Shown here piece after piece: positions 1 to 10,450 of a stretch of 32,503 nt of DNA; the first letter of the stretch is position 1; every line of letters begins with the position of its first letter. Below the pieces are notes generated by a model. It was not told the origin of the DNA. It saw only the letters and a program-made list of their open reading frames with translations, and searched no databases. The DNA comes from Reticulitermes lucifugus. Its lineage: Eukaryota > Arthropoda > Insecta > Blattodea > Rhinotermitidae. The DNA is taken from NCBI GenBank assembly GCA_026260175.1, contig JAKCWW010006438.1:1-32503 (forward strand), written 5' to 3'. Made by a program: the position numbers and the translations under genes.

Positions 1-24
1 CACACACACACACACACACACACA
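1..24. repeat. (CA)n microsatellite, cut by window edge
   Basis: Twelve uninterrupted CA units open the window, so the true tract may extend further left. No gene context is visible next to it. Confidence 0.97.
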
Positions 25-1864
25 ACATTACGTCGAAGAACGTTAGAGATAAAGCTATTACTCTTAATCAGTACGAGGAAGGAGTGGCCTACTATACTTC
101 AGGTTGATACCATCGTCAAGTTCTAGCCGCTGGCCCAACGCCTCATTCCTACATAACTAAAATCCTCTTTAGTTAATCAATTTTTATAACTTTTCAACAT
201 TCCTTTGACTTGGTGAAACATAACTCAAGACTAGTTCTGAGACATAATTTGGGTATTTCATTCTTTCAACTTGTTCACACCTATTTCTGAAGTCTAAAAT
301 TGTACCCCTAATATGATCTGTAATTCTTAAGCTTAATATCCTTATTCCTCCTAATATGTCTTTCCCTGGAAATAAATCAGCTGGATCGTGAATATTACCG
401 CCACATCCCTCTAGTATCGCGATTTAAGAATGTACAAAACTGGTAATTCCCCCATCGTCTAAGAGCTTGGTGATTACACAAAATGGCAAACGCCACCTTT
501 CTCTGGTACCTTTATTTGCATAACAGACATGTCCTAACCCCACAATTTTCTCTGAAATTTGCGAAAACATGACACAATACAAAACAATTTAGACCCCATT
601 ATACAAACTGATAATATGAAACAATATCGAAATTAGTAATCCATACGACAAGCTGGAGTTAGAAGCGTGTTAAATGAATAATGTGCTCGGATAACAATGG
701 CAGACGATGAATTACGACGACTCGTACTCGTAGTACACAAGAACGAGGACCCAACATGCCTCACACAATTTTTGTAACCCTGATTTCGGTGCCTACATCA
801 GTCGCAGCGCGGTCGGTCCTCCTACCTGCGAACTACCTACAGTGGACCACTACGCGGCTCATCGCCGTATAAAGAGCGGTCAGCACGCCCACTGCGTATT
901 CTACTTGTAAACGCAATCGCTTCCTACACAAATTCTGCACATGAAAACAAGAATCGTTTACAATGTACATAGCACAGGTTCTCATATCTTACGTTCATAC
1001 ACACCTATTCACCTCTACGACTCTGACGAAAGTCACTTTATGGGAACAGCAAAGACTACAACGAAAGAAAAAACGGGAGAATAACTACATACTATGTACT
1101 TAGGTTCTTAATTTGTATTCTTCGCCTCATAATATTACGGCGATGATATTAAGGAGGTACGCGGGATATGTGGAGGAACTGGGGACATGGGAAATGCATA
1201 CAAATGTTGATCCGAAAACCTCAATGGAACAGACCACTTAAGTTACGTCGATATAGATGGACAGATAGTTCTAAAATTTAGATTACAGAAATAGGGTGTT
1301 ACGGCGTGGACCGGCTTCATGTGACCCGGGATAGGAACTTCCACGGTCTTGTGGTGTAAAAGTATTACGACTAACACTACATCATGAACAGAAAAGACAG
1401 GTGTGTCGAGGCAGATTCATCCGCAACAGTATGTGAAAAAGGAACAGAATATCAGATTTCAGCACAGGGTTTAGGAGTGACGACAATAGCACTTACGTAA
1501 CTTTCTAATTATAGCAAATTTTGTTATTTTCATATTTTAAAATCGCTCTTGAAAGGGAAGGTACTGCAACTACAAGCAACCTATTCCATTATCAAGGGCA
1601 GTTGTGGGTGGCGGTATTTTGTCGTAGCAGCAAAAAAGTTCTCAAGACGTTCTGCTGTAAATGTACATTCTACCAGCTTTGTAGGATTGAAAGTCACAGT
1701 ACGAAAGCAGGCTGTGTGTTCTATCCTCAGCTCGTTGTTGAAAGACCCGGTCTATTTTCATGAAACTCGAATAGGGAGAGCTTGCTAACGTGACGTCACA
1801 TTTCCTGTTCTGGAGGACTATGCTTAGTATTTTAGCTAACATGAGTTTTCATTGGTTTAAGTGC
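25..1864. other. No supported feature
   Basis: AT-rich DNA with scattered CpG and stops in all frames. The only open frames are short (up to 80 codons, near 1521-1788, two overlapping in different frames) and resemble no family I know. I see no splice-flanked exon, tRNA-like box pair or recognisable transposon peptide. Confidence 0.5.
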
Positions 1865-1930
1865 GTTATTTAACGACGATGTCAACTGCTAAGATTATAT
1901 AGCGTCGGTAATAGATGAATAAATACGATG
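1865..1930 (+). repeat. Dispersed repeat fragment, copy 1
   Basis: This stretch, beginning GTTATTTAACGACGATGTC, recurs in the same orientation at 29557-29620, which begins GTTTATTTAATGACACTGTC. The two share the core GCTAAGATTATATAG and the run AATGAATGA/GATGAATAAA near the end. I recall a cockroach repeat that starts with the same TTATTTAACGACGCT-like words, but the class (SINE or non-autonomous DNA element) is not decided by what is here. The adjoining 1931-2013 segment is a separate repeat in the other orientation. Confidence 0.6.
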
Positions 1931-2013
1931 CAGTGGTGGAAACATATTGGGGCAGACCGAAATATTCGGATAAACACCTGTCCCCGTGCCACTTTTTCCA
2001 CCACAAATCCCAC
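1931..2013 (-). mobile_element. SINE body fragment, same family as 5838-6110
   Basis: The reverse complement reads GGGATTTGTGGTGGAAAAAG, then GTGGCACGGGGACAGG, then an ATTTCGG block, and matches in order the body of the SINE at 5908-5980 (GGGGATCTCTGGTGG, GTGGCACTGGGACAGG, CTTCGG). The tRNA-like head is not recognisable upstream, so this is a headless or 5'-truncated copy. Orientation is opposite to the larger copy. Confidence 0.6.
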
Positions 2014-2958
2014 ATGTACTACAAATTCTGTCTTTCCCCAGTGTCTTTGGGATGGAATAATACCTTCTAATAGAACAAATGCCTACTTCGGCATTCTTTC
2101 AAACCCATCACTCGACGCAAAATACCATATGCAGTTGACAAAGCACCCACCTTCACATAGTTTTAAATCTTCTTAACTTCGATTTCAACCAAGTGTTACT
2201 GTGAGACTGACTGCATATCTGAGTTAACGTTGTCCTTGTATAATCAGCAACAGAAACCACGGTGGAAAGATACGCGCCATGCTGAAGCACAGAGATTAGC
2301 AAGGAATTCTTTGCCATCTTAGTGATTCATAACTGGTTCACTAATTCTGAAGGTCAGACCGAATGCAGCCCATGTTGTAAACAAGTTTAATGTGAGCAGA
2401 TATTCAGACATAACACATTTATTCATCCTCTAAAGGTCAGAGATGAGAAACATTATCATGCTGTGATACTGAAAATATTGCTTACATGCACATGATGGGA
2501 ACATAATCAGTGTAAATCTTACATTCTGGAGGAACTGCACAACTCCAAACTTCATGCCAATATTGTGTGCTGTGGAAAATATTTGGGCCTAATAAAACTG
2601 AATCGCCTGGAAGACGTATAAACTTCCTCGTACATATTAAACAGCTTCATAATTTGTACACTATTCATAATACTGTCACAACGAATTTAAAACAAACGTT
2701 AGCTGATAAGGTCATGTAACATGCAAGTAAAAATATTAAAAATGCCTGTAAAATTATGTATATTGTATATAACTTGGCTGACTGAGCCAGCCGGCTACAA
2801 CTGCCCAGTAGCATGGAGGATGCTATTGTCTGCAGTAATCGACAGTCAGCCTACAGTCACAAACAGAATACTACTGCAACATTACGTGTTTCTTTACGAT
2901 ACAAATGTTCAATACTGATCCTACAAGAAGTGTCGTCTTAAATTCATAAGAACGTTCT
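2014..2958. other. No supported feature
   Basis: AT-rich sequence with only short frames (82 and 65 codons). No recognisable peptide, box pair or long inverted repeat was found by eye. Confidence 0.45.
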
Positions 2959-3594
2959 TTGATGCGCCTGTTCCAAACGACAACAGTTTACACGAAAAAA
3001 CTTCTAGCAACGGGTTCCATTCCAGACAGGAAAAATACACGTGCGAAAAGAAGAAAAACTAGACAGAATTCGTGCTGGATTGGGGACATCTCCAAGCAAA
3101 TCGTTGGTTCGACCTGCACAGCAAACAGGAGAGCTTGTATCACCAGTACGAACTGCAAAAAAACTGCTGCATTTACATCCACATAAGACAACTGTGGTTT
3201 ACGAACTCTACGAAACAGATCGTGACGCAAAAGTGAATTTTGCGAACTGTTACCGTCATGCGGTGGTGCATGAGGGAGAACACACCCCACACTCGTTCTG
3301 TTTTGCGAAGACGCTTGTTTTTTTCTCAAAGGATATGCGAACTCTCAAAATAACAGGTTTCCCACGTTAATTAATGAAATGCCATTACCTGAACTTACGG
3401 TTGGTGTGTAGTGTGCTATAAGTGAAACTAGGATTATTCAGCCCATATCAGACCAATATTACACACATTCTGGTACCATCTTTTGAACACCTGTTCGATC
3501 ACGAGACAAATTATGCCTTCCTCAGCAAGACAACATGGCGTTTTCGAATGTACCCGTCCTTCACCGCGTGTTAAATTTGTCATTTCATTGAAGA
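2959..3594 (+). pseudogene. Decayed IS630/Tc1/mariner-superfamily transposase, copy 1
   Basis: A transposase relic read in several frames. It begins with a helix-turn-helix-like stretch (frame of 2959: KLLATGSIPDRKN), then shifts into the frame of 3041 for KLDRIRAGLGTSPSKSLVR, AQQTG and HKTTVVYELYETDRDAKVNF, a second DNA-binding helix region. It then shifts again for the start of the catalytic domain (FCEDACFFLKGYANSQNNR, VPSFEHLFDHETNYAF). The family's first catalytic Asp, expected in an F-x-D-E-A-x-F context, aligns with GAA at 3307-3309 (Glu). The Trp of the following GVW motif is a TAG stop at 3409-3411. A further frameshift precedes QQDN at 3523-3534, the second catalytic Asp context. 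The third acidic motif and C terminus are absent. It is dead. Family placement follows motif order from general knowledge. Confidence 0.7.
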
Positions 3595-3756
3595 TCAAAC
3601 CATCACACCACAAGACAACATTCAATTAAAAATTATATCGTCACTGCAGAGCACACAATTTTGAACACTTTATTTGAGATCTTCTTCAGTGCGACGATTA
3701 TTACTACACACGTCATACTTTTACATCCCCCACAAGTAAAAAAATATCGCATTAGG

Positions 3757-3849
3757 ACAAGTGGGCCCTTTTTTTCGGAGACCATAAATTCACAGCGACA
3801 TGTTGCACACATTCTGACACCATTTGTTTTAGGATGGTACGATTTTTAA
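3757..3849 (+). pseudogene. Transposase fragment, copy 2, same family
   Basis: The frame reads SGPFFSETINSQRHVAHI followed by LTPFV, then diverges and stops at 3849. It corresponds to the segment just after the GVW motif in this transposase family. In copy 1 the same protein segment is TRIIQPISDQYYTHILVPSF at roughly 3430-3484, so the region is represented twice about 330 bp apart on the same strand. The two copies are diverged and no terminal repeats are visible around either. It could be a second insertion or an old rearranged duplicate. Confidence 0.6.
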
Positions 3850-4093
3850 TTAAACTCTATGGCGTTGTGTACAAAATGTTTTTGGTGACGGAATAATAAC
3901 AAACCCTTGCGATTGCCTTTTACTTGTTGGGCATGTTACAGAGTAAAGAGTACAACAATAATCTTCACACTAAAATAAATCTGAAAGAGAGTATTTAGGT
4001 ACGTCGTCTTAAATTTCACCAGGAGAATTTCGAAGGGCTACGAAGAACGTGTTTGCTAAATGTTACACTTGACTGAGAGCTGAAGATACAATT

Positions 4094-4217
4094 TCCAACA
4101 CCTTCTTTATATGTAGTGAGTGATAACCTAATACTAACTGCAACGCACTGAACTAAAACTTCCTAGCACTTATTTAAATATGGTGGGTCATAACTTAATA
4201 TTAACTGCAACACACTG
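4094..4217 (+). repeat. Diverged tandem duplication, about 67-bp unit
   Basis: Two units lie head to tail. The first ends TAATACTAACTGCAACGCAC at 4148 and the second ends TAATATTAACTGCAACACAC at 4215. Similarity extends upstream through GTGAGTGATAAC versus GTGGGTCATAAC. No coding is visible. Confidence 0.6.
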
Positions 4218-5019
4218 ATTGTAAAACGCGTGGGCTCCAACTCAACAGCAAATTTAAAGAGCGGCGAGCGCTGTGCTGTGTGCATAGTGACCAACGATAT
4301 GGGTCTGACAAACGAAGGGACCTGCAATAAAGACTGAACGGTTCCTCATTAATAACTGCAAGACGCAAAGTATAATATGGAAGAAATATTAGTCCACACG
4401 CTCTCACCTGACGGATCTAAGTTGTGACTGAAAGCTCTATCCTAAACTGGGTCAGGGGATGTTAAAGTTTAGTTCATTAGAATTCCTGCTTTACATAATG
4501 GAGAAGAGGACTTTCGAAAAAAGCTAAAAAACCTAAACAAGATTAGGATGTACAAAGAAATCATATTTATGGACGTAAGCTTGCGTAACAATTCAAGACA
4601 AACCTGAGCTTGAAACAACGTTGTGGCCTGTCTCCATGCTCTCTTAATATATACTCGAATCAAGTTGTAAAACACTGGAAAGAGAATAATAATTGGAGAA
4701 ACTAACGAAAAATGGATGATTCTGTATGCACATAACAAAATACTCGTATAAGGCGTTACAGTACACACAGAACGCTTTACTATGATTCTCCAAGATTCAG
4801 ACAGTCTAATTCAGGGGTCCACAATTTTTGCGAAAATCTGGGAGCCACCTTCAGATTACAGGCGCCCGGGATTGTGCACCGCTGATCGAATTGTACATTA
4901 TGAAAATATCGAAAACCAAGATATAAGCTATGACCTCCCAAGGAAATAAGATACGAAAATCAGAACAGTAATTAAACGGGAAATAAATGATGAAAATAAA
5001 AGTTTCACGTGCTTATGGA
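4218..5019. other. No supported feature
   Basis: Short frames only, the longest being 99 codons on the minus strand at 4469-4768, hydrophobic and unrecognised. I see no convincing repeat boundary or RNA. Confidence 0.4.
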
Positions 5020-5500
5020 ATTTAACTGCCGACAAGACAATACACAGCAGACTCAACAAAACTGAACAAATTATAACAGAAGCAACGGAATATTAAGAGG
5101 GATTTTGAAAAACAAATGAGGAAGCATATATCCTACTGCTGCGCTTTACGTGGTCAGTAAATCAACATTAATGCTGGGTAGCGAATGCTGGACTCTAAAT
5201 AAAGAGAAGAAGTTACATACTGAGGCGACAAACATTACATAAGACCATTAGTTTGAGTAACAAGAAGAGACTTTGTTTGAAATTAAAACATTTGACGTAC
5301 TTAGGGAAGATATTATAAGCAACGAAACTGGGAATAAACGTCAGAAATGGAAGCTCTTATACCTTAAGATAGAAGAGCGCCTATCCAGAGCAGCAATGAA
5401 ACACAAACTCCGGGAAAATAGGCTTAACAAGGCCTAGGAAAGGCTGGAACGACCTAACAGTGTGCTCTGCTTCGGAATGGGGAAATTAGCCATACGAAAA
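5020..5500 (+). pseudogene. Decayed LINE reverse-transcriptase C-terminal region
   Basis: No continuous frame survives, but pieces in different frames follow the order of the C-terminal end of non-LTR retrotransposon ORF2: a basic segment ending KQMRKHI near 5110-5130, the conserved E-C-W-T-L context (ECWTLNKEKK from 5183), then KRQKWK near 5338, a charged stretch (EERLSRAAMKHKL) and R-P-R-K-G-W-N near 5430-5455, like the GRPRxRW motif of these proteins. A purine-rich GAA tract follows at once, as expected for a LINE 3' tail. The catalytic YADD region is missing. Clade cannot be assigned; the upstream limit is approximate. Confidence 0.5.
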
Positions 5501-5513
5501 CTTTGTGAGGAAG

Positions 5514-5541
5514 GTGGAGAAGAAGAAAGAAGAAGAAGAAA
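5514..5541 (+). repeat. (GAA)n tract, probable LINE 3' tail
   Basis: Nearly pure GAA repeats follow the decayed LINE C terminus. A simple-repeat tail at this position fits target-primed reverse transcription, so it probably marks the 3' end of that insertion. Confidence 0.7.
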
Positions 5542-5837
5542 TTTGCTCAAATTTCTGGGGTTTGTCTGTGCTCTGGAGGATTCTTGAGAAGGAATGTTCT
5601 GCAACTAAGAAGCCGCAGGTTACTGAGGGAAGTGAACTAGTGACGACTGCTATCGTCTTCTCACTTCAGTCTCTATTAACTGTAACGACCTTCTACAGTG
5701 TTAGGTTAGACTGGGAATGGAATGCTGCTTGCTGGTTTGGTTACACCGCGTTGGTCGGAATTGCAACAAGTTCTCTCCTACATCAACTTAAGAGCATAAC
5801 TATTAAAGGTAGCAGTTCCCCGAGCTTAAGGCACTGC

Positions 5838-6110
5838 CATGACTCAGGCGTTTAATCGACGCCCCTCACAACGAACGCCCGGTTCGATTCCAGGCCATTC
5901 CATTGGGGATCTCTGGTGGACGAAGTGGCACTGGGACAGGTTTTTCTCCAGACACTTCGGTTTTCCCTGTCAATATCACTCCACCAATCCTCCACACATT
6001 TTTTTCATCCTCCACAGACGCTATGTTCGATGTAATCATAGCAATGGCGGCACCGTTAAAATCCTCTCTTTCTTTCTTTCTCTCTTTCCCTACCCTCCCT
6101 CTCCAACAGA
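5838..6110 (+). mobile_element. tRNA-derived SINE
   Basis: An A-box-like TGACTCAGGCG starts at 5840 and a B box GGTTCGATTCC lies at 5881-5891, the spacing of an internal RNA polymerase III promoter. The body (GGGGATCTCTGGTGG, GTGGCACTGGGACAGG, ACTTCGGTTTTCCCTG) is shared with the inverted fragment at 1931-2013. It ends in a pyrimidine-rich CTTT tract at about 6062-6108. The tRNA part is degenerate and would not fold into a functional tRNA. Frames crossing it are not genes. Confidence 0.7.
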
Positions 6111-6734
6111 ATAAAGAAGTACAATGCTTCCAAAGAAGACCCTGCCTATACGACGGACTTAGTTAATCTCAATTAAGTATCACGTACAGGAAGGCATGTG
6201 CAGTTATGGATGAAGAGCCTTACACATTCTACAGTTCAGCATTAGAAGACAGAAAAGTCAGCTTTACGCTCCAGACGCCTTCACTTCCCAAAAAGGAGCC
6301 GATAGTTCCTAGAAGGTGTTCAACGCAGGAAATACTTCAATGTGGATTTGTAAATACACTTAAAATTCCAGCACATCCCCAATTTAATGTGCCTATACTG
6401 TTGTATCTGTTATTACGACCATCATCATCAAACCAAAATAGTTCACGTGTTGAAGTTTTTCATTTATATTTATCGGGAAAGCCTGCCATAACAACAGGTG
6501 TCTTTTTAAAAATTATATTGACACACAAATTATCAGGATCGTCGCGAATGGTGCTACTGCTTTACGCAACTCAGAAGAACACAAAGTCATCACACGCCAG
6601 CGTGAGGAGAAGGAAAAATGTTGATGTTGTTTTTACCCCTAAAGGTTAACTAAATTCCTATTAGGTGTCACATAAATTGGTCCATTCGTTCAAATGTAGT
6701 CAAAAATAGGCTGCATCGATTGATAATTGGATGG
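6111..6734. other. No supported gene; longest open frame of window lies here
   Basis: A 147-codon plus frame (6206-6649) starts MDEEPYTFYSSALEDRKVSF and ends before a TAA. It has no motif I recognise, no signal peptide and no splice-site support. A frame of this length is not surprising by chance in 32 kb, so I do not call it a gene. Confidence 0.3.
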
Positions 6735-6906
6735 TGAATATGGTCATGAATGACAAGCTGCTGAAGATTAGGACACTGTTTCAAATCACTAGCCCGGCGT
6801 TCGCCTGAAGAGAACTGCGAAACCCCGGTTAGGAAAGTCAGTAACCCAGCCAAGAATCGAAGGGTGCATCTACTCGTCGTTACCGGTACACTAATCCGCT
6901 CGGCGT
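6735..6906 (-). mobile_element. tRNA-derived SINE
   Basis: Read on the minus strand, an A-box-like GCCGAGCGGATTAGTG lies near 6890-6904 and a B-box-like CTTCGATTCTTG at 6851-6862. The body then continues GGCTGGGTTACTGACTTTCC and GGCGAACGCCGGGCTAGTG, wording I associate with insect SINE bodies. The 3' end near 6735 is approximate. Degenerate boxes suggest an old copy. Confidence 0.55.
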
Positions 6907-7892
6907 TGGTAATTACGCCCGTAATATCGCTTGTTTACGATCACATCCCGCCACATACACATAACTACAGAAAAACACTAACACACTTCGGATACCTCGT
7001 ACCAAGCCGATAATGTTAGAGACCTGTATGTCGGTATTTGCCAGTTCAGTCTTCGCCGGGTTGGTGTCCAGTCTGGGGTTCATGTTTTTCTCGTTCTTTC
7101 CATGTGAATTCGGGGAAAGTACAACGAAACTGGTCTGACCGCCTCCTTCCAATCTTCAGTTGCCTCATTCATTACCATGTTGCCATTCCATTCGACGCTG
7201 TATCTCTGCTACTGAACAGCATCGTTAAATCAGTATTCAATCGAACCAGTTACCTACCTACAAATACGATAAAGGGGTGACCATTACAATTATCAGCATA
7301 CAGCGGCGTACCCTCGAAATGCATGTAATGTTGGAAACTATGTGAGTCCGGCTGCAAGAAATTCATTTGCATATAAGGAAACGTGATTAAGTCTTTTAAC
7401 AAGAGCCTAAAGGAGTACAAGGTCTGCCTGAAAGCTTTATTCCAGACAATGCGTCCCTTATTGTTCTTCATATTTATTTAATGCAGATACAAATCCAATG
7501 CCGTCATAGGTAATGACAACCCATTTTTCACTACAGCCATACATTTTATCACTGGAAAATTTACTGAATTGTACAACTTTGCCCTTTTGTGTTAAATATT
7601 ATCTACATCGAAAATATTTCAAACAGATCACAAATTTAAATATCACTTAAATTACCATACATAAAACACTGTTTGAACAAAGTCGTACATCTACCGGACT
7701 GAAAACGAGAAACATTAAATTCTCACTACAACTTTCTACATACATACCTGCTAGCAACAAACCTAGTGGACGTCTGATAAGATCCACTTACAGAAACTAC
7801 TAATGCAAACGAACAGACATGACTTCCCACCGAGTGTTGATTCCACCGACTTAATGCAAATCGCATACAAATCTCTCCGAGGAAATGTTAGC
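6907..7892. other. No supported feature
   Basis: Mixed-composition DNA with frames of up to 80 codons in several overlapping frames, none recognisable. I see no splice-flanked exon or tRNA-like element. Confidence 0.4.
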
Positions 7893-8084
7893 TTACTCCA
7901 ACATAGTCTGGTGTGAGAGATTTGAGGTTTTCAGGGAAGCTAAAGCAAGTGACGCCGTGTAGTCTGATATAAATTTAACAACACTTCGGAGAAACCTGCC
8001 GTCCCCACCTTCGGGTTCCTTCGAAATGTTGGTAAATGTGTAAAGACAACACGGTGTCACATCCCACACGGCAGTATTATTCAT
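7893..8084 (-). mobile_element. Dispersed insect repeat fragment
   Basis: The minus frame contains AVWDVTPCCL, then EGGDGRFLRSVVKFISDYTA. From memory, peptides of the form VTPCSLV...FLRNVG...LP.YTAS recur in many spurious insect gene models and come from an interspersed repeat rather than a host protein. The fragment is short and diverged, with no visible ends. A related word block (FRVAGTWVPICQTSR) occurs at 10107-10421. Confidence 0.45.
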
Positions 8085-8809
8085 ACAATTTAATGGTCTG
8101 CATTCTTGCTTATTATGCGTGGTTTCGGGTTCTATTCTAAGCGCGGATAACTAATGTCATCGTTAAACAACCCTCGAATCAAACCAATTACACACGTACA
8201 AAGAACAAACAAAAAGTCGCTCAAAAATCGCAAATAACACGTGAGCTTCTGTAATCGCTGGCATCATACACACAAAGCCCACAAGGTACCGTATCTTTCA
8301 TAATAAGTACGCTAACAGGTACGCTGTTGCAACATAGTAATATGTGACACATTTACATTAGCGTTACACCTAACGAATATGACTCACCATTCATGATTAA
8401 ACGTGGAGAAAAAAAACTCTAAGTTCGTAGGGATCTACCGCACGCGGAGTGTGTCCTACGATTTAGAGATGCTGATGGAACGCGTAATTTTCCCCGAATA
8501 AGAATTCTGACTCCTTCTATTTGAAATACACAGACAGAACCAAAATTATGCTCATGTTCTCTCTCACTACACACACACACAGATCACAACAGTAAGAACA
8601 GCCAGTTATTCTGCTAAGAAGTCACAGACCCGGTAAAAGATTAGCTGGAAACATACCTATGACGTCACATACAACCAACTTGGGTGTGGACTCCTGCAGT
8701 ATATCTCAGGACTGCTGCAGGGACGTGCAGCCAATTTCAACTTCTGAGTTTCAATTAACACTTCCATCACCCTTACCGACATTCAGCGCACAAAAGTTTC
8801 TGCCCCGCC
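8085..8809. other. No supported feature
   Basis: AT-rich DNA with abundant stops. A short CA stretch lies near 8570-8580. No gene, tRNA-like element or long inverted repeat was found. Confidence 0.4.
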
Positions 8810-8932
8810 ATATCGCTCACTGAATGCAATAGTGGCACAACTCAAAAATTGCCCACTTGGAGTTAATACTACGATTCAGCTCAAAAATAATTATTTTTGA
8901 GTTGTGCCACTATTGCAATCAGTGAGCGATAT
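8810..8932. repeat. Long inverted repeat (hairpin) with nested palindrome
   Basis: Arms 8810-8849 (ATATCGCTCACTGAATGCAA...) and 8893-8932 are reverse complements with one mismatch in 40 positions (8824). They enclose a 43-nt spacer. A perfect 22-nt palindrome, CTCAAAAATA plus its complement, occupies 8880-8901 and overlaps the inner end of the right arm. This could be a very small MITE-like element or a recent palindromic duplication. No protein-coding sequence lies inside. Outer flanks show no obvious target-site duplication. Confidence 0.9.
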
Positions 8933-9025
8933 AACCCGTCTAATAGTCTAATTGATTGGTGCACTAGTCACTATTCACGTCCTAAAATTGTAAGTTTATA
9001 TCTCCACAAGAATTACCCACACGTT

Positions 9026-9155
9026 GGAGAAGAAGGAAAAAATGAAGATAGGAAATATATGATAAAGACAAGAAAGAAAAAAAAGGCCAATGAAAAGAAG
9101 TATGCATGGTGAAGAAGAACAAGGAGATAAGTACGAGGAAGAAACGGAAAATAAA
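9026..9155 (+). repeat. Purine-rich low-complexity tract
   Basis: Almost all A and G (GAGAAGAAGG, GACAAGAAAGAAAAAAAAGG, GAAGAAGAACAAGGAGATAAG). It opens long frames on both strands, including 147 codons on the minus strand at 9013-9456, that have no protein-like features. Confidence 0.75.
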
Positions 9156-10106
9156 CTGGAATACCTGATATGTCATTTCCATATTTACATTCTCCAGCAA
9201 AGCATTCCTCGAGTCTGAAAAGAACAAGTAAAGAACGCAGCTGGAGACTGGGAAGGGGACCAGATGCCGTGCGAGTGCAGTACCTCGGAATAGGTCCCAA
9301 TGACGCATGTTTGTAGTGCAATCCCCAGTCATATTTCGGTTCGCATCTCGGTCCAGACACCATTTGTCCTCGAATATGACGTAGTTCTATGCAATCCCTG
9401 TAGAAAAATCCTGAGACTGCCGTAAAACAGACCATGCCTGCTTCCTTGCAAGTCATGCCCTACTCATTCATACGGAATTTGTCACCAGGCTAACAGCGTG
9501 TGCAGCTGAGAAAAAGTCGTTAAAAACCAAGATTCTCATCCCCCCCTCATTCATCGATCACTGACTTCCATAACTTTCCAGCTGAACAATGTTTTCACAT
9601 TATGCAATACAGTGGGCAATTTTTCTCCGCATCATGGACTTCTTTCAGCAGCATTACGCCAGTATGTAGTGTCGCCCTAGTACGCACGGAATATACTAAA
9701 TGAATTCTAACCTTCTGCTTAATACATCTAACGCTGCAGCCAAATGTGGCATACGAATATGCTCTCACATACCTCATACGGAAACATGAAGCCCCACCCA
9801 CTTGCCCTAGGCACATCTATCAACGCCGAACCTATTGAGAGTGCTTGCCGGAAACACGGTTTCCGGTATTAACAGAAACACAAATAAGCTAAGTTAACAG
9901 AGCATTTTGGAATACTTCCAGAAAATCAAGTGGAATGCCTGACAAACGTATGAAGAGCAACTTTCACGCGACAGATGTAACTATCCTTTAACGTTTCTGC
10001 CTGAATGTACACTAACTAGTCGTTTTACACCCATCTCATCCTCCTTGATTTTTGCATCCTAATATTTAAAGCAGAGTACACATTATGAATTTCCTCATGT
10101 CCCCTG
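9156..10106. other. No supported feature
   Basis: A B-box-like GGTTCGCATCTC occurs at about 9340 but without a convincing A box. Otherwise only short unrecognised frames. Confidence 0.35.
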
Positions 10107-10450
10107 CTACTTCCACGTAGGTCCACATATTTTGAGTAACCTGTCCTCACATACCCTCAGACTATGTATATCCATTGGAGCAGAATATTCAGTGTTACAC
10201 CCATGCAAAACAATAGGCAAAATTATAGTTCCGTATATTATATTCTTTATGTGTTTTGATAGGAGGGGGTTAAACGAAAGCTGCTGAACTATGTAAGACT
10301 TGAGATTCCCACGGCCGCGACTATGAGGATTACTGTCTGCTAGGATGTAAGGCCGTGAAGTTTGGCAGATAGGTACCCACGTTCCGGCTACCCTGAAGAT
10401 GAAGGCAATAGGCTCCCTCAAAGTGTCGATCCGTACCTACCGAGCTACGC
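10107..10450 (-). pseudogene. LINE ORF2 C-terminal relic joined to another repeat
   Basis: The minus-strand frame has two parts. Its C-terminal part reads LLSKHIKNIIYGTIILPIVL then HGCNTEY and LRVCEDRLLKICG. This matches the order K...IYKT...LPVVLYGCETW...LRVFENKVLRKI seen near the C terminus of many arthropod LINE reverse transcriptases; the usual ETW is eroded to NTE. The N-terminal part (FRVAGTWVPICQTSRPYILA) resembles the separate dispersed repeat also at 7893-8084. A tRNA-like GTAGCTCGGTAGG lies just upstream on this strand at 10432-10444. The composite is a nested or chimeric repeat, not a gene. Confidence 0.55.

Noticed and set aside
6206-6649. 147-codon plus frame starting MDEEPYTFYSS
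   Set aside because: No recognisable domain and no splice or promoter support; the length is compatible with chance in 32 kb. Kept only as a note.
9335-9360. GGTTCGCATCTC as a SINE B box
   Set aside because: No convincing A box upstream and no recognisable body downstream.
9013-9456. 147-codon minus frame
   Set aside because: Opened by the purine-rich tract at 9026-9155; no motif, splice signal or plausible protein composition.
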